Source: Alcaligenes endophyticus (GTDB lineage: Bacteria; Pseudomonadota; Gammaproteobacteria; Burkholderiales; Burkholderiaceae_B). From it: DNA of 64,000 nucleotides. This document shows, one piece after another, positions 9,604 through 17,893 of this stretch. The stretch is taken from NCBI RefSeq assembly GCF_026344035.1, contig NZ_JAPKND010000007.1:62001-126000 (forward strand), given 5' to 3'. The notes beneath the pieces were generated by a model that was given only the letters and a program-made list of their open reading frames with translations, did no database searches and was not told the DNA's origin. Position numbers and translations under genes: made by a program. Positions within the stretch are counted from its first letter, which is position 1; the number at the start of each line of letters is the position of its first letter.

Positions 9604-9611
9604 GCTACAAT
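9604..9611 (+). promoter_or_regulatory. Candidate -10 element of tpiA
   Basis: GCTACAAT, containing TACAAT, lies 64 bases before the tpiA start. The same octamer occurs before nuoA and serB. No good -35 is seen at 17 bases. Confidence 0.35.
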
Positions 9612-9674
9612 AGCGGGTTGTTAGTTAGCTTATTTAAAATATTTACTATCTCTTGAGCGGGTAAAAGCAAGTTC

Positions 9675-10424
9675 ATGGCGGTACACTCTTTGCGCAAGCG
9701 ACTGCTTGTGGGTAATTGGAAAATGCATGGCTCATTGCAGGGCAATGCGCAATTGTTGGCCGAGTTAAAGCAAGGGGCAGGTAGCGCGCTGGCCTGCGAC
9801 TTGGTTGTTTGTGCGCCTTATGTGTATTTGTCGCAGCTGGCGTCTTGCCTTAAAGGCTCTGCTATAGCTATAGGAGCCCAGGATGTCAGCGCGCATGCTC
9901 AAGGTGCGTATACGGGCGAAGTATCAGCTTCCATGCTGGCCGATATACAGTGTGCTTGGGTGATCGTCGGTCATTCTGAGCGTCGCCAATATCATGCGGA
10001 AAGCAATCAGTTGGTCGCCGCTAAATTGCGACAGGCTCTCGATGCTGGGTTAAAGCCTATACTTTGTGTGGGTGAAACTCAGCAAGAGCACGAAGCGGGT
10101 GTTACCCATTCCGTGATTATCGAGCAATTACGTTGTGTGCTTGACTGGCCGCTTTCTGACTTGCAAAAAATTTGTGTGGCGTATGAGCCTGTGTGGGCAA
10201 TTGGAACTGGCTTAAGTGCAACGCCAGATCAAGCTCAAGAGGTGCACGCATTAATACGCGCTCAGTGGCCTGATAGTATCGCTCATACGTTGCACATACT
10301 TTATGGTGGCAGTGTGAAGCCCGATAATGCGGCTGATCTATTTGCCATGCCAGATATCGACGGCGCCCTTGTTGGGGGGGCATCTTTGCATGCTCATGAT
10401 TTTTTACATATTGCGGCCGCTTAA
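9675..10424 (+). CDS. tpiA: Triosephosphate isomerase
   Basis: This cytoplasmic homodimer interconverts dihydroxyacetone phosphate and glyceraldehyde 3-phosphate in glycolysis and gluconeogenesis. The catalytic set is complete: N14 and K16 in GNWKMHG, H100 in VGHSERR, and E171 in AYEPVWAIGTG. The phosphate-binding YGGSVKPDN segment is near the C terminus. The 249-residue length is normal. secG follows after 17 bases. The tpiA-secG pair is conserved next to the nuo operon in many betaproteobacteria, and here a tRNA and a porin intervene. Confidence 0.97.
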   Translation: MAVHSLRKRLLVGNWKMHGSLQGNAQLLAELKQGAGSALACDLVVCAPYVYLSQLASCLKGSAIAIGAQDVSAHAQGAYTGEVSASMLADIQCAWVIVGHSERRQYHAESNQLVAAKLRQALDAGLKPILCVGETQQEHEAGVTHSVIIEQLRCVLDWPLSDLQKICVAYEPVWAIGTGLSATPDQAQEVHALIRAQWPDSIAHTLHILYGGSVKPDNAADLFAMPDIDGALVGGASLHAHDFLHIAAA

Positions 10425-10441
10425 GGTCACGGAGTTTTTGA

Positions 10442-10927
10442 ATGGGTAATTTGTCTTCCGTATTGCTAGCGGTGCAAGTATTGTCTTCGCTGACGATTAT
10501 CGGCTTGGTGCTGTTGCAGCAAGGCAAGGGTGCAGATATGGGTTCTGCGTTTGGCAGCGGTTCTGCAGGTAGTGTATTTGGTGCGGCCGGTGCGGCCAAC
10601 TTTCTGTCGCGCCTAACCAAATGGGCTGCAGTGGTGTTTTTTGTCACAACGGGTGGGTTGGCATGGGTAGCGCACCATCCTAGTCAGCAACTTACTGATG
10701 GGGTGATGCAGGGCTATGAGTCCGCCGTGCCAGGTGGTGCCACTGAAAGCGTCGTGCCTTCGAATCAGGTGCCGGCCGTGCCCTCGCTAGAGGTTCCTTC
10801 GGTGAGCGGAACGCCGGCCGAGGTGCCATCAGCGCCTGCGCAGCAGGCTGATAGCGATATGCCAGCAGTGGACAATAGCGTTCAGGCAGATGATAAGGCT
10901 GCTAGCGACCTACCTGCCGCCCAGTAG
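10442..10927 (+). CDS. secG: Preprotein translocase subunit SecG
   Basis: This small inner-membrane subunit of SecYEG assists SecA-driven protein export. Two transmembrane segments (residues about 5-23 and 57-77) flank the conserved loop LLQQGKGADMGSAFG. The protein is 161 residues long, against about 110 in E. coli. The excess is a C-terminal tail of about 80 residues rich in Pro, Val, Ser and Ala, with recurring VPS-like units and an acidic end. Such tails are common in betaproteobacterial SecG and are probably disordered. The gene is translated just after tpiA and ends at a strong terminator. Confidence 0.94.
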   Translation: MGNLSSVLLAVQVLSSLTIIGLVLLQQGKGADMGSAFGSGSAGSVFGAAGAANFLSRLTKWAAVVFFVTTGGLAWVAHHPSQQLTDGVMQGYESAVPGGATESVVPSNQVPAVPSLEVPSVSGTPAEVPSAPAQQADSDMPAVDNSVQADDKAASDLPAAQ

Positions 10928-10944
10928 GCTTTCGGTATTCTAGT

Positions 10945-10970
10945 AAAACCACCCCGCGGGGTGGTTTTTT
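10945..10970 (+). terminator. Terminator after secG
   Basis: The palindrome AAAACCACCCCGCGGGGTGG runs into TTTTTT, giving a compact GC-rich hairpin and T-run. Confidence 0.9.
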
Positions 10971-11089
10971 GTTGCTATAAAGCTATTTGCCTCTTCGATT
11001 TGGGTGGTATTGTTCTTTTTTTAGTGTTTTAAGCGCATTTCGGATTGTTTTTGTTTGTTTCGTGCTATAGTAATCGTCTTTGCATATTT

Positions 11090-11174
11090 GCCGACGTGGT
11101 GGAATTGGTAGACACGCTATCTTGAGGGGGTAGTGGCGAAAGCTGTACGAGTTCGAGTCTCGTCGTCGGCACCA
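11090..11174 (+). tRNA. tRNA-Leu (anticodon GAG)
   Basis: This is an 85-base class II tRNA with acceptor arms GCCGACG/CGTCGGC and an encoded CCA. The anticodon stem CTATC/GGTAG surrounds loop TTGAGGG, giving GAG. The D-loop region GTGGTGGAATTGGTAGACAC is nearly identical to E. coli tRNA-Leu(GAG). A possible -10 (TAGTAA at 11068-11073) with TTGTTT at 11045-11050 lies just upstream. Confidence 0.95.
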
Positions 11175-11189
11175 AATTACAAATATTTA

Positions 11190-11223
11190 AAAACCCGCTT
11201 AATTAAGTTAGGCGGGTTTTTTT
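11190..11223 (+). terminator. Terminator after tRNA-Leu(GAG)
   Basis: AAACCCGC and GCGGGTTT pair across a 13-base loop and are followed by a T-run, 16 bases after the tRNA CCA. Confidence 0.88.
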
Positions 11224-11662
11224 ATATGCTTCGTTTTTGGGTTGTTCGGGTGTTGTGGTGTTCTTGGAATGCAATCAGCCTGCTTGGGGTTGCTGGGCGC
11301 TTGCTTTTTGTTGGATGTGGCTTGCTTGAGGTGAGTTTGGTATTTAAGCGAAAAATCAGCTAATACCAATACTTAGCTGATTTCATTCAAGTTATTTCTA
11401 GCCAGAAGAGGTGTCTTTGTTTTGCAAAAGCTCTGGTTTTTGTGAGCCTGCTAAAAGGCCTGTTTATGGGGTTTTTGCTATGTTTTGTTGTGTATAGCCA
11501 ACATGAAAAGCGGAAAGATTCACCTTTGAACAGGCTTTCGTAGTCAAGTCGCCAGAATTTTGATGCAATAGCACTTAACTTCCCATTGCGGAGTTAGAAG
11601 GAGCAGCAGCACTGTTGTAGTTGGGCTGCTCTGATTTACTCAAATCTACGGAGATTTCTTAC
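11224..11662. other. AT-rich region and leader upstream of the porin
   Basis: This 439-base stretch has no convincing gene. A 10-bp perfect inverted repeat (AAATCAGCTA 11353-11362 and TAGCTGATTT 11374-11383) may be a weak terminator. A second hairpin (GAGCAGC 11601-11607 and GCTGCTC 11625-11631) lies 32 bases before the porin ATG and may belong to its 5' leader. I could not locate a clear promoter. Confidence 0.5.
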
Positions 11663-12817
11663 ATGAAAAAGACTCTGCTCGCTGCTGCTCTGATGGCCGG
11701 CTTCGCTGGCATCGCACACGCAGAAACGTCTGTCACGCTGTACGGTATCGTTGATGGTGGTATTGGTTTTAACCAGTACAAAGGTTCGGGTGTGTACGGT
11801 GGTTCTGGTAACTCCATCACATCCAAAAAAACTGGCTTGATCAACGGTGTTCAGTCTGGTAACCGCTGGGGCCTGAAAGGTTCTGAGGATCTGGGCGATG
11901 GCCTGCGTGCTGTATTCCAATTGGAAAGTGGCTTTGACTTAGGTACTGGTGGCTCCGCTCAAGGTAGTGCTAAAGTAAACAATCGTTTGTTTGGCCGTCA
12001 GGCTACTCTTGGTTTGGCTGGTGATAGCTGGGGTCAGTTAGACTTCGGTCGTCAAACCAATATCGGTTCCAAGTACATGCCTGGTATCGTTGATCCATTT
12101 GGTGGTGGTTTCGATCAGGCTAACGTCGGTGCTGCATTTACTTCCGTAAATACAGTTCGCTACGACAACTTGGTTACATACCAAACTCCTAACTTCTCTG
12201 GCTTCCAGTTTGGGGTTGGTTATTCTTTTAATACTGACGGTGCTCAGGCTTATAAAGAGTCCGGTGGTCTGGAAGAAAACCAACGCGCTATCACTACAGC
12301 GCTGCGTTACTCCAACGGTCCTATCGGTCTTGTTGCTACATACGATCAGCGTAAAACAGCCGAGTTCTACAGCGGCAATAATGTTGTTGGTGGAGACACT
12401 GTTAAGGCCTGGAATATCGGTGGTAGCTACGACTTTGAAGTTGTAAAAGCGTCTTTGGCTTTTGGTCAAACTCGTGATGGTATGTTTGCGACTCAGTCCT
12501 TCAGCGGCGAGCGTTTGCCAGCTAATATTAACGGTAAGGGCTTGAAAGTTAACTCTTACTTGGTTGGCTTGTCCGCTCCAGTAGGTGCTGGTAATGTAAT
12601 GGCATCTTGGACAATGGCTGACCCACGCAGCGCTCCTGATGCTTTCCAAGGTACAGGCGCTGAGTTCAAGAAGCAGCATACATACAGCTTGGGTTACACA
12701 CACCCACTAAGCAAGCGCACGAACGTATACGCAATTGGTTCCTACGCCAAGAACGTACACTTCTCCACAGATGCTAAGTCCACACTGGTTGGTGTTGGTC
12801 TGCGTCACCAGTTCTAA
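11663..12817 (+). CDS. General porin, trimeric outer-membrane beta-barrel
   Basis: This protein should form passive diffusion channels for small hydrophilic solutes in the outer membrane. The 384-residue precursor starts with a 20-residue signal peptide ending AHA. The mature N terminus ETSVTLYGIVDGGI is the first strand typical of Bordetella/Burkholderia/Neisseria porins. The LKGSEDLGDGLRAVFQLE segment is conserved, and the last residues VGVGLRHQF end in the Phe recognised by the BAM complex. GGAGAT precedes ATG 11663 and an upstream in-frame codon at 11621 is unlikely. It is monocistronic with its own terminator. OmpR control is possible but unproven. Confidence 0.95.
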   Translation: MKKTLLAAALMAGFAGIAHAETSVTLYGIVDGGIGFNQYKGSGVYGGSGNSITSKKTGLINGVQSGNRWGLKGSEDLGDGLRAVFQLESGFDLGTGGSAQGSAKVNNRLFGRQATLGLAGDSWGQLDFGRQTNIGSKYMPGIVDPFGGGFDQANVGAAFTSVNTVRYDNLVTYQTPNFSGFQFGVGYSFNTDGAQAYKESGGLEENQRAITTALRYSNGPIGLVATYDQRKTAEFYSGNNVVGGDTVKAWNIGGSYDFEVVKASLAFGQTRDGMFATQSFSGERLPANINGKGLKVNSYLVGLSAPVGAGNVMASWTMADPRSAPDAFQGTGAEFKKQHTYSLGYTHPLSKRTNVYAIGSYAKNVHFSTDAKSTLVGVGLRHQF

Positions 12818-12849
12818 TTGGGTTGCGTAGGCAACTACGCACTCAGCAG

Positions 12850-12872
12850 CAGGTCATCTTAATGATGACCTG
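12850..12872 (+). repeat. Hairpin after the porin gene
   Basis: CAGGTCATC (12850-12858) pairs perfectly with GATGACCTG (12864-12872) around a 5-base loop. It precedes the terminator and may protect the abundant porin mRNA from 3' exonucleases. Confidence 0.6.
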
Positions 12873-12882
12873 TATAGAGCCT

Positions 12883-12909
12883 AAAGCCACTCTTCGGAGT
12901 GGCTTTTTT
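12883..12909 (+). terminator. Terminator of the porin gene
   Basis: AAAGCCACTC and GAGTGGCTTT flank a TTCG tetraloop and are followed by a T-run. It is a very stable Rho-independent terminator. Confidence 0.92.
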
Positions 12910-13078
12910 GTTGTTTCGTATTCTTATGGTGTTGTTCTGTTCTTGTGTTTTTCCTGTTCAGTGAAAATTACAAAAATCAAGATCTGCGCGTATTTCAATG
13001 AAAATATGATGCCTTCTAGCAACGCTTAATGAGCTTGACGCCTCTGTGTGGTTATCCCCCGAAAGATGGCTCTCAAAA

Positions 13079-13087
13079 TGCTACAAT
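13079..13087 (+). promoter_or_regulatory. Candidate extended -10 promoter of the nuo operon
   Basis: TGC followed by TACAAT (13082-13087) matches an extended -10 (TGn-TATAAT). It ends 35 bases before the nuoA ATG, with no evident -35 at 17 bases. The rest of the 12910-13078 spacer shows no gene. Confidence 0.4.
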
Positions 13088-13121
13088 CCAAGAGTTTATT
13101 TACTGCGATTGGATGCTTTGC

Positions 13122-13484
13122 ATGACTAACTTGCAAGAGTACTTCCCTGTATTGCTGTTCATTATTGTGGCTACAGGTATAGGTTTGGCGCTATTGACGG
13201 CGGGTCGTTTACTTGGTCCTAACCGCCCTTATGATGAAAAGCTATCTCCTTACGAGTGTGGCTTTGAGGCATTTGGCGATTCCCGTATGAAGGTAGATAT
13301 TCGTTACTACCTCATCGCCATATTGTTCATCATGTTTGATCTGGAAATTGCCTTTTTGTTTCCCTGGGCGATGGCTAATGGCACCGTAGGGTTAGTAGGC
13401 TTCTGGACTGTCATGGCATTTCTGGCTGTATTGACAGTCGGCTTTATCTACGAATGGAAAAAAGGCGCCCTGGATTGGGAGTAA
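13122..13484 (+). CDS. nuoA: NADH-quinone oxidoreductase subunit A
   Basis: This is a small membrane subunit of complex I at the junction of the peripheral and membrane arms, near the quinone site. The 120 residues have three transmembrane helices and the conserved loop [21 protein letters not shown] chose ATG 13122 ([12 protein letters not shown]), which gives the usual family length and has GGA 8 bases upstream. The frame is open back to 13029, but that adds unconserved sequence across the promoter. It opens the 14-gene nuo operon. The spacer to nuoB is 133 bases, longer than the other junctions. Confidence 0.96.
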   Translation: MTNLQEYFPVLLFIIVATGIGLALLTAGRLLGPNRPYDEKLSPYECGFEAFGDSRMKVDIRYYLIAILFIMFDLEIAFLFPWAMANGTVGLVGFWTVMAFLAVLTVGFIYEWKKGALDWE

Positions 13485-13617
13485 TCTCGGTGTCATGTCA
13501 CTAGGAGTGACGGGTGTGAGGTTTATACGGCTTGCGCAAGCGGCTAGTAAACTTGGTAAGCAAATAGGGCGTAGCAGTCTGTGGGACTGATGCCGGCCCG
13601 CTAAAAGGCATACAATT

Positions 13618-14094
13618 ATGGCTATCGATGGCATTCTTAAAGAAGGTTTTGTAACCACCAGTGCAGACAAATTGCTGAACTGGGCAAAAACAGGCTCTAT
13701 GTGGCCCATGACGTTCGGTCTGGCCTGTTGTGCCGTGGAAATGATGCACGCTGGTGCAGCACGTTACGACCTTGATCAATTCGGCATTATTTTCCGTCCC
13801 AGCCCGCGTCAGTCTGATCTTATGATCGTGGCTGGTACGCTGTGCAATAAAATGGCACCTGCCTTGCGTAAGGTCTACGACCAAATGGCAGAGCCTCGCT
13901 GGGTGGTCTCTATGGGCTCCTGTGCCAACGGGGGTGGGTATTATCACTACTCGTATTCGGTGGTGCGTGGTTGTGATCGTATCGTACCCGTAGACGTGTA
14001 TGTGCCCGGTTGCCCACCTACGGCCGAGGCGCTGGTTTACGGCTTGCTGCAAATGCAAAACAAGATTCGTCTGACCAATACGATCGCCCGCTAA
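13618..14094 (+). CDS. nuoB: NADH-quinone oxidoreductase subunit B
   Basis: This peripheral-arm subunit carries the terminal [4Fe-4S] cluster N2 that passes electrons to quinone. Ligands are visible as the tandem CC in ACCAVEMMH, the Cys in GSCANGGG, and the Cys in [10 protein letters not shown]. The 158-residue length is typical. It is the second gene of the nuo operon. Confidence 0.98.
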   Translation: MAIDGILKEGFVTTSADKLLNWAKTGSMWPMTFGLACCAVEMMHAGAARYDLDQFGIIFRPSPRQSDLMIVAGTLCNKMAPALRKVYDQMAEPRWVVSMGSCANGGGYYHYSYSVVRGCDRIVPVDVYVPGCPPTAEALVYGLLQMQNKIRLTNTIAR

Positions 14095-14124
14095 GGCGGT
14101 GCCTCTTTAGGTTGAAATGAGACT

Positions 14125-14736
14125 ATGACACGGCTAGAAACTCTAGAGAAAAACTTACGCTCAGTGCTGGGCGATGATATTAAATTAAGCTGCGCGTTGG
14201 GCGAGCTTAGTTTGGAAACACCGGCGGAGAGCTGGGTGGAAGTGTGTACAACCTTACGGGATCACGCAGACCTGCGTTTTGAAACCTGTATTGATTTGTG
14301 TGGCGTTGATTATTCCGCCTGGCGCGCTCCTACTTTTCAGCCTGATCCCAGCCTGTTTCCACACCGCTACGCAGTGGTGTTGCATCTAACATCGCTTACG
14401 CATAATTGGCGCTTGCGTGTGCGCACGTTTGTGCCTAACGATGATTTTCCAACTTTGCCCACCTTGTTCGACGTTTGGCCAACGGTCAATTGGTTCGAAC
14501 GTGAGGCTTTCGACTTATTTGGGGTGGTGTTTGAAAACCACCCAGACTTACGTCGTATTTTGACTGATTATGGTTTTATCGGTCACCCATTCCGTAAAGA
14601 TTTCCCGATTTCGGGTTACGTTGAAATGCGCTACGACACCGAGCAACAACGAGTCATCTATCAACCCGTTACCATTGAGCCACGCGAGATCACTCCTCGG
14701 GTTGTGCGCGAAGATGATTACGGAGTAGGGCGCTAA
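14125..14736 (+). CDS. nuoC: NADH-quinone oxidoreductase subunit C
   Basis: This 30-kDa-type peripheral subunit is needed for assembly next to NuoD. The signature [21 protein letters not shown] is present near residues 120-140, and GHPFRKDFP follows. The 203-residue protein is separate from NuoD, unlike the fused NuoCD of E. coli. The stop lies 2 bases before the nuoD ATG, implying translational coupling. Confidence 0.97.
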   Translation: MTRLETLEKNLRSVLGDDIKLSCALGELSLETPAESWVEVCTTLRDHADLRFETCIDLCGVDYSAWRAPTFQPDPSLFPHRYAVVLHLTSLTHNWRLRVRTFVPNDDFPTLPTLFDVWPTVNWFEREAFDLFGVVFENHPDLRRILTDYGFIGHPFRKDFPISGYVEMRYDTEQQRVIYQPVTIEPREITPRVVREDDYGVGR

Positions 14737-14738
14737 TC

Positions 14739-15992
14739 ATGGCAGAACTTCAAAATTACACTCTTAACTTTGGTCCTCAGCACCCCGCCGCACACGGTGT
14801 ATTGCGTCTGGTGCTAGAGCTAGACGGTGAAGTGATACAACGTGCAGATCCGCATATTGGTTTGCTGCATCGTGCCACCGAAAAACTAGCCGAGCATCGC
14901 ACTTTTTTGCAGACCTTGCCCTACATGGATCGACTGGACTATGTCTCCATGATGGTCAACGAGCATGCTTACTGTATGGCTGTTGAAAAGCTTACAGGGG
15001 TACAAGTGCCGTTGCGTGGGCTGTATATACGCACCATGTTCGATGAGATCACGCGTATCTTGAATCACCTCATGTCGGTGGGGTCCCATGCCCTCGATGT
15101 GGGTGCCATGGCCGTGTTTTTGTATGCCTTCCGTGAGCGTGAGGATCTTATGGACGTGTACGAGGCCGTGTCAGGTGCTCGTTTGCACGCTGCCTACTAT
15201 CGGCCTGGTGGTGTATATCGCGATCTGCCCGAGAAAATGGCACTGTACACAGGTAACAAGTACCGCTCCGAAAAAGAACTGAAAGCGATGAACGAGGCTC
15301 GTTCAGGCTCGTTGTTGGACTTTATCGAAGATTTCACCAACCGTTTCCCCGCATGTGTGGACGAATACGAAACCTTGTTGACCGATAACCGTATCTGGAA
15401 GCAGCGTTTGGTTGGCGTCGGTGTGGTTGATCCAGATCGTGCCAAGGCCTTGGGCTTTACAGGCCCTATGTTGCGTGGCTCAGGGGTAGAGTGGGATTTA
15501 CGTCGTGTGCAACCTTACGGGGTGTATGACCGCCTTGAGTTCGATATTCCCGTGGGTACCAACGGCGACTCTTACGATCGTTATCTGGTGCGTATAGCTG
15601 AAATGCGCGAAAGTAATAAGATTATTCGTCAGTGCGTACAATGGCTGCGTAATAATCCAGGTCCAGTTATTACTGAGGATCATAAAATAGCGCCGCCCAA
15701 GCGTGAAAAAATGAAAACAGGTATGGAGGAGCTCATCCACCATTTCAAACTGTTTTCCGAAGGTATGCACGTGCCGGAAGGCGAGGCCTATGCCGGGGTA
15801 GAACACCCTAAAGGCGAGTTCGGTATCTATTTGATATCCGACGGAGGCAACAAGCCCTATCGCATGAAAATTCGTGCCCCTGGCTTTGTGCACCTGCAGG
15901 CCCTAGATGAAATGACACGCGGTCACATGATTGCTGATGCGGTCACTATCATCGGGACGCAGGATATTGTGTTTGGTGAAATCGACCGTTAG
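14739..15992 (+). CDS. nuoD: NADH-quinone oxidoreductase subunit D
   Basis: This 49-kDa subunit forms the quinone-binding cavity with NuoB. It begins with the conserved [16 protein letters not shown], whose His and nearby Tyr contact the quinone headgroup. It ends with DIVFGEIDR, the invariant C terminus of the family. The 417-residue length is normal. It is descended from the [NiFe] hydrogenase large subunit but lacks the metal-binding cysteines. Confidence 0.98.
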   Translation: MAELQNYTLNFGPQHPAAHGVLRLVLELDGEVIQRADPHIGLLHRATEKLAEHRTFLQTLPYMDRLDYVSMMVNEHAYCMAVEKLTGVQVPLRGLYIRTMFDEITRILNHLMSVGSHALDVGAMAVFLYAFREREDLMDVYEAVSGARLHAAYYRPGGVYRDLPEKMALYTGNKYRSEKELKAMNEARSGSLLDFIEDFTNRFPACVDEYETLLTDNRIWKQRLVGVGVVDPDRAKALGFTGPMLRGSGVEWDLRRVQPYGVYDRLEFDIPVGTNGDSYDRYLVRIAEMRESNKIIRQCVQWLRNNPGPVITEDHKIAPPKREKMKTGMEELIHHFKLFSEGMHVPEGEAYAGVEHPKGEFGIYLISDGGNKPYRMKIRAPGFVHLQALDEMTRGHMIADAVTIIGTQDIVFGEIDR

Positions 15993-16020
15993 GTCGCACC
16001 AGAATATACGGAACCGAATT

Positions 16021-16515
16021 ATGTTGCTTTCCGAATTAGCCTATCAAAAAATCGACCGGGAACTGGCGAAGTTTCCAGCCGATCAGCGCCGTTCTGCCAT
16101 CATGGCAGCACTGGCTATTGCCCAGCAAGAAAAAGGCTGGGTGTCGCCTGAAATTATGGCCGATGTGGCTCGTCACATTGGTGTCGAGGCGATCGCCGTG
16201 CAAGAAGTGGCGACTTTCTACAATATGTTTAACTTAAAACCGGTTGGGCGCGTGACGATTACCGTCTGCACTAACTTGCCCTGTGCCCTGCGTGACGGGG
16301 TGAAGGCCGGTGAGTACTTAAAAGAAAAATTGGGTATCGATTACGGTGAAACCACCGCTGACGGCCAGTTCTCGCTCTTAATGGGTGAGTGCATGGGGTC
16401 GTGCGGTGATTCACCCGTGATGCTGCTAAATAATCAGCACATGTGTGTGCATATGCAGCCCGAGCGTATCGATGCCGTGCTTGAGGAATTGAAAAAACAC
16501 GGAGAGTCGGCATGA
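16021..16515 (+). CDS. nuoE: NADH-quinone oxidoreductase subunit E
   Basis: This 24-kDa thioredoxin-like subunit carries the [2Fe-2S] cluster N1a beside the FMN module. The four ligands appear as CTNLPC and the later GECMGSC. ATG 16021 ([19 protein letters not shown]) gives 164 residues, the family length. The upstream open frame overlaps nuoD and is rejected as a start. Its stop overlaps the nuoF start by 4 bases (ATGA). Confidence 0.97.
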   Translation: MLLSELAYQKIDRELAKFPADQRRSAIMAALAIAQQEKGWVSPEIMADVARHIGVEAIAVQEVATFYNMFNLKPVGRVTITVCTNLPCALRDGVKAGEYLKEKLGIDYGETTADGQFSLLMGECMGSCGDSPVMLLNNQHMCVHMQPERIDAVLEELKKHGESA

Positions 16516-17879
16516 GTTCACCGGAGATTCTGCGCAGACTAGCTCAGGGGCTCGCACCCGATCCTGGAGCTAATCTGTCGCGCAGTATGATCTTCCACGA
16601 TCGTCATATCCAGCCACAAATTTTGGCGGGCTTAAACGGTACTGACTGGGGTCTGGAAGACTACGTTAAACGTGGCGGTTACGAAGCTTTACGTAAAATT
16701 TTGACCACCGGTATGACACCGGACGATGTGATTGCAGAAGTTAAAGCTTCAGCGTTACGTGGACGTGGTGGCGCGGGCTTCCCTACTGGTTTGAAGTGGA
16801 GCTTTATGCCCCGCACATTACCAGGTCAAAAGTACTTAGTGTGTAACTCGGACGAGGGTGAGCCTGGTACGTTTAAAGATCGTGATATTTTACGATTCAA
16901 CCCACATATCGTTATTGAAGGGATGGCTATTGCCGCGTTTGCGATGGGCATTAGCGTGGGTTACAACTATATTCACGGCGAGATTTTCGAAGTCTATGAA
17001 CGTTTCGAGGAAGCTCTAGAGCAGGCGCGTGCAGCCGGTTTCTTGGGCGATAATATTCTAGGCTCGGGTTTTAACTTCCAGTTGCATGCTTTCCACGGTT
17101 ACGGTGCCTATATCTGCGGTGAAGAAACCGCTTTGCTGGAATCGCTAGAAGGTAAAAAAGGGCAGCCGCGCTTTAAACCTCCTTTTCCGGCCAGTTTTGG
17201 TTTGTACGGTAAACCTACCACCATCAATAACACTGAAACCTTTGCGGCGGTCCCATGGATTATTCGCCATGGTGGGCAGCAGTATTTGGATATCGGTGTA
17301 GCTAATGCGGGCGGCACCAAAATCTTCTCCATTTCTGGTGATGTCGAGCGGCCGGGCAATTATGAAGTACCTTTAGGTACTCCTTTTGCCACCCTCCTAG
17401 AAATGGCAGGTGGTGTGCGCGGTGGTCGTAAGTTGAAAGCGGTTATTCCAGGGGGCTCTAGTGCGCCGGTATTGCCTGCTGACATCATGATGCAGACTAA
17501 CTTGGATTATGACTCTATCGCTAAAGCCGGCTCCATGTTGGGCTCTGGCGCTGTGATCGTAATGGATGAAACGCGCTGTATGGTGAAATCCTTACTGCGT
17601 CTATCGTACTTTTACTATCACGAAAGCTGCGGCCAATGCACTCCGTGTCGTGAAGGAACGGGTTGGCTTTGGCGCATGGTCAAGCGCATTGAGAATGGGC
17701 AGGGGCGTCCAGAAGATTTGGACATGCTCGATGAGATTGCTCATAACATCATGGGCCGCACGATCTGCGCTTTGGGTGATGCTGCGGCATTGCCTGTACG
17801 CAGTTTTGTCAAGCATTTCCGCGACGAGTTCGCACACCACATAGAGCACAAAGGCTGTGTGGTGCCTCAATATTTGTAG
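16512..17879 (+). CDS. nuoF: NADH-quinone oxidoreductase subunit F, NADH/FMN-binding
   Basis: This 51-kDa subunit binds NADH and FMN and passes electrons to cluster N3. The FMN/NADH region shows [13 protein letters not shown] and [17 protein letters not shown]. The [4Fe-4S] ligands are in [12 protein letters not shown], with the distant Cys in [11 protein letters not shown]. The 455-residue length is slightly longer than the E. coli protein. It starts inside the nuoE stop and is followed by nuoG. Confidence 0.98.
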   Translation: MSSPEILRRLAQGLAPDPGANLSRSMIFHDRHIQPQILAGLNGTDWGLEDYVKRGGYEALRKILTTGMTPDDVIAEVKASALRGRGGAGFPTGLKWSFMPRTLPGQKYLVCNSDEGEPGTFKDRDILRFNPHIVIEGMAIAAFAMGISVGYNYIHGEIFEVYERFEEALEQARAAGFLGDNILGSGFNFQLHAFHGYGAYICGEETALLESLEGKKGQPRFKPPFPASFGLYGKPTTINNTETFAAVPWIIRHGGQQYLDIGVANAGGTKIFSISGDVERPGNYEVPLGTPFATLLEMAGGVRGGRKLKAVIPGGSSAPVLPADIMMQTNLDYDSIAKAGSMLGSGAVIVMDETRCMVKSLLRLSYFYYHESCGQCTPCREGTGWLWRMVKRIENGQGRPEDLDMLDEIAHNIMGRTICALGDAAALPVRSFVKHFRDEFAHHIEHKGCVVPQYL

Positions 17880-17893
17880 GCCGGGACAAAGTA

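Noticed and set aside
11133-11363. A 76-codon ORF starting inside tRNA-Leu(GAG)
   Set aside because: It begins in the tRNA and crosses a strong terminator. The product has no recognisable features.
12038-12703. A 221-codon ORF antisense to the porin gene
   Set aside because: It lies entirely within the well-supported porin gene, has no recognisable protein features or ribosome-binding site, and arises from codon bias of the sense strand.
12823-13029. A 68-codon ORF between the porin and nuoA
   Set aside because: It reads through a hairpin and the porin terminator and lacks a ribosome-binding site.
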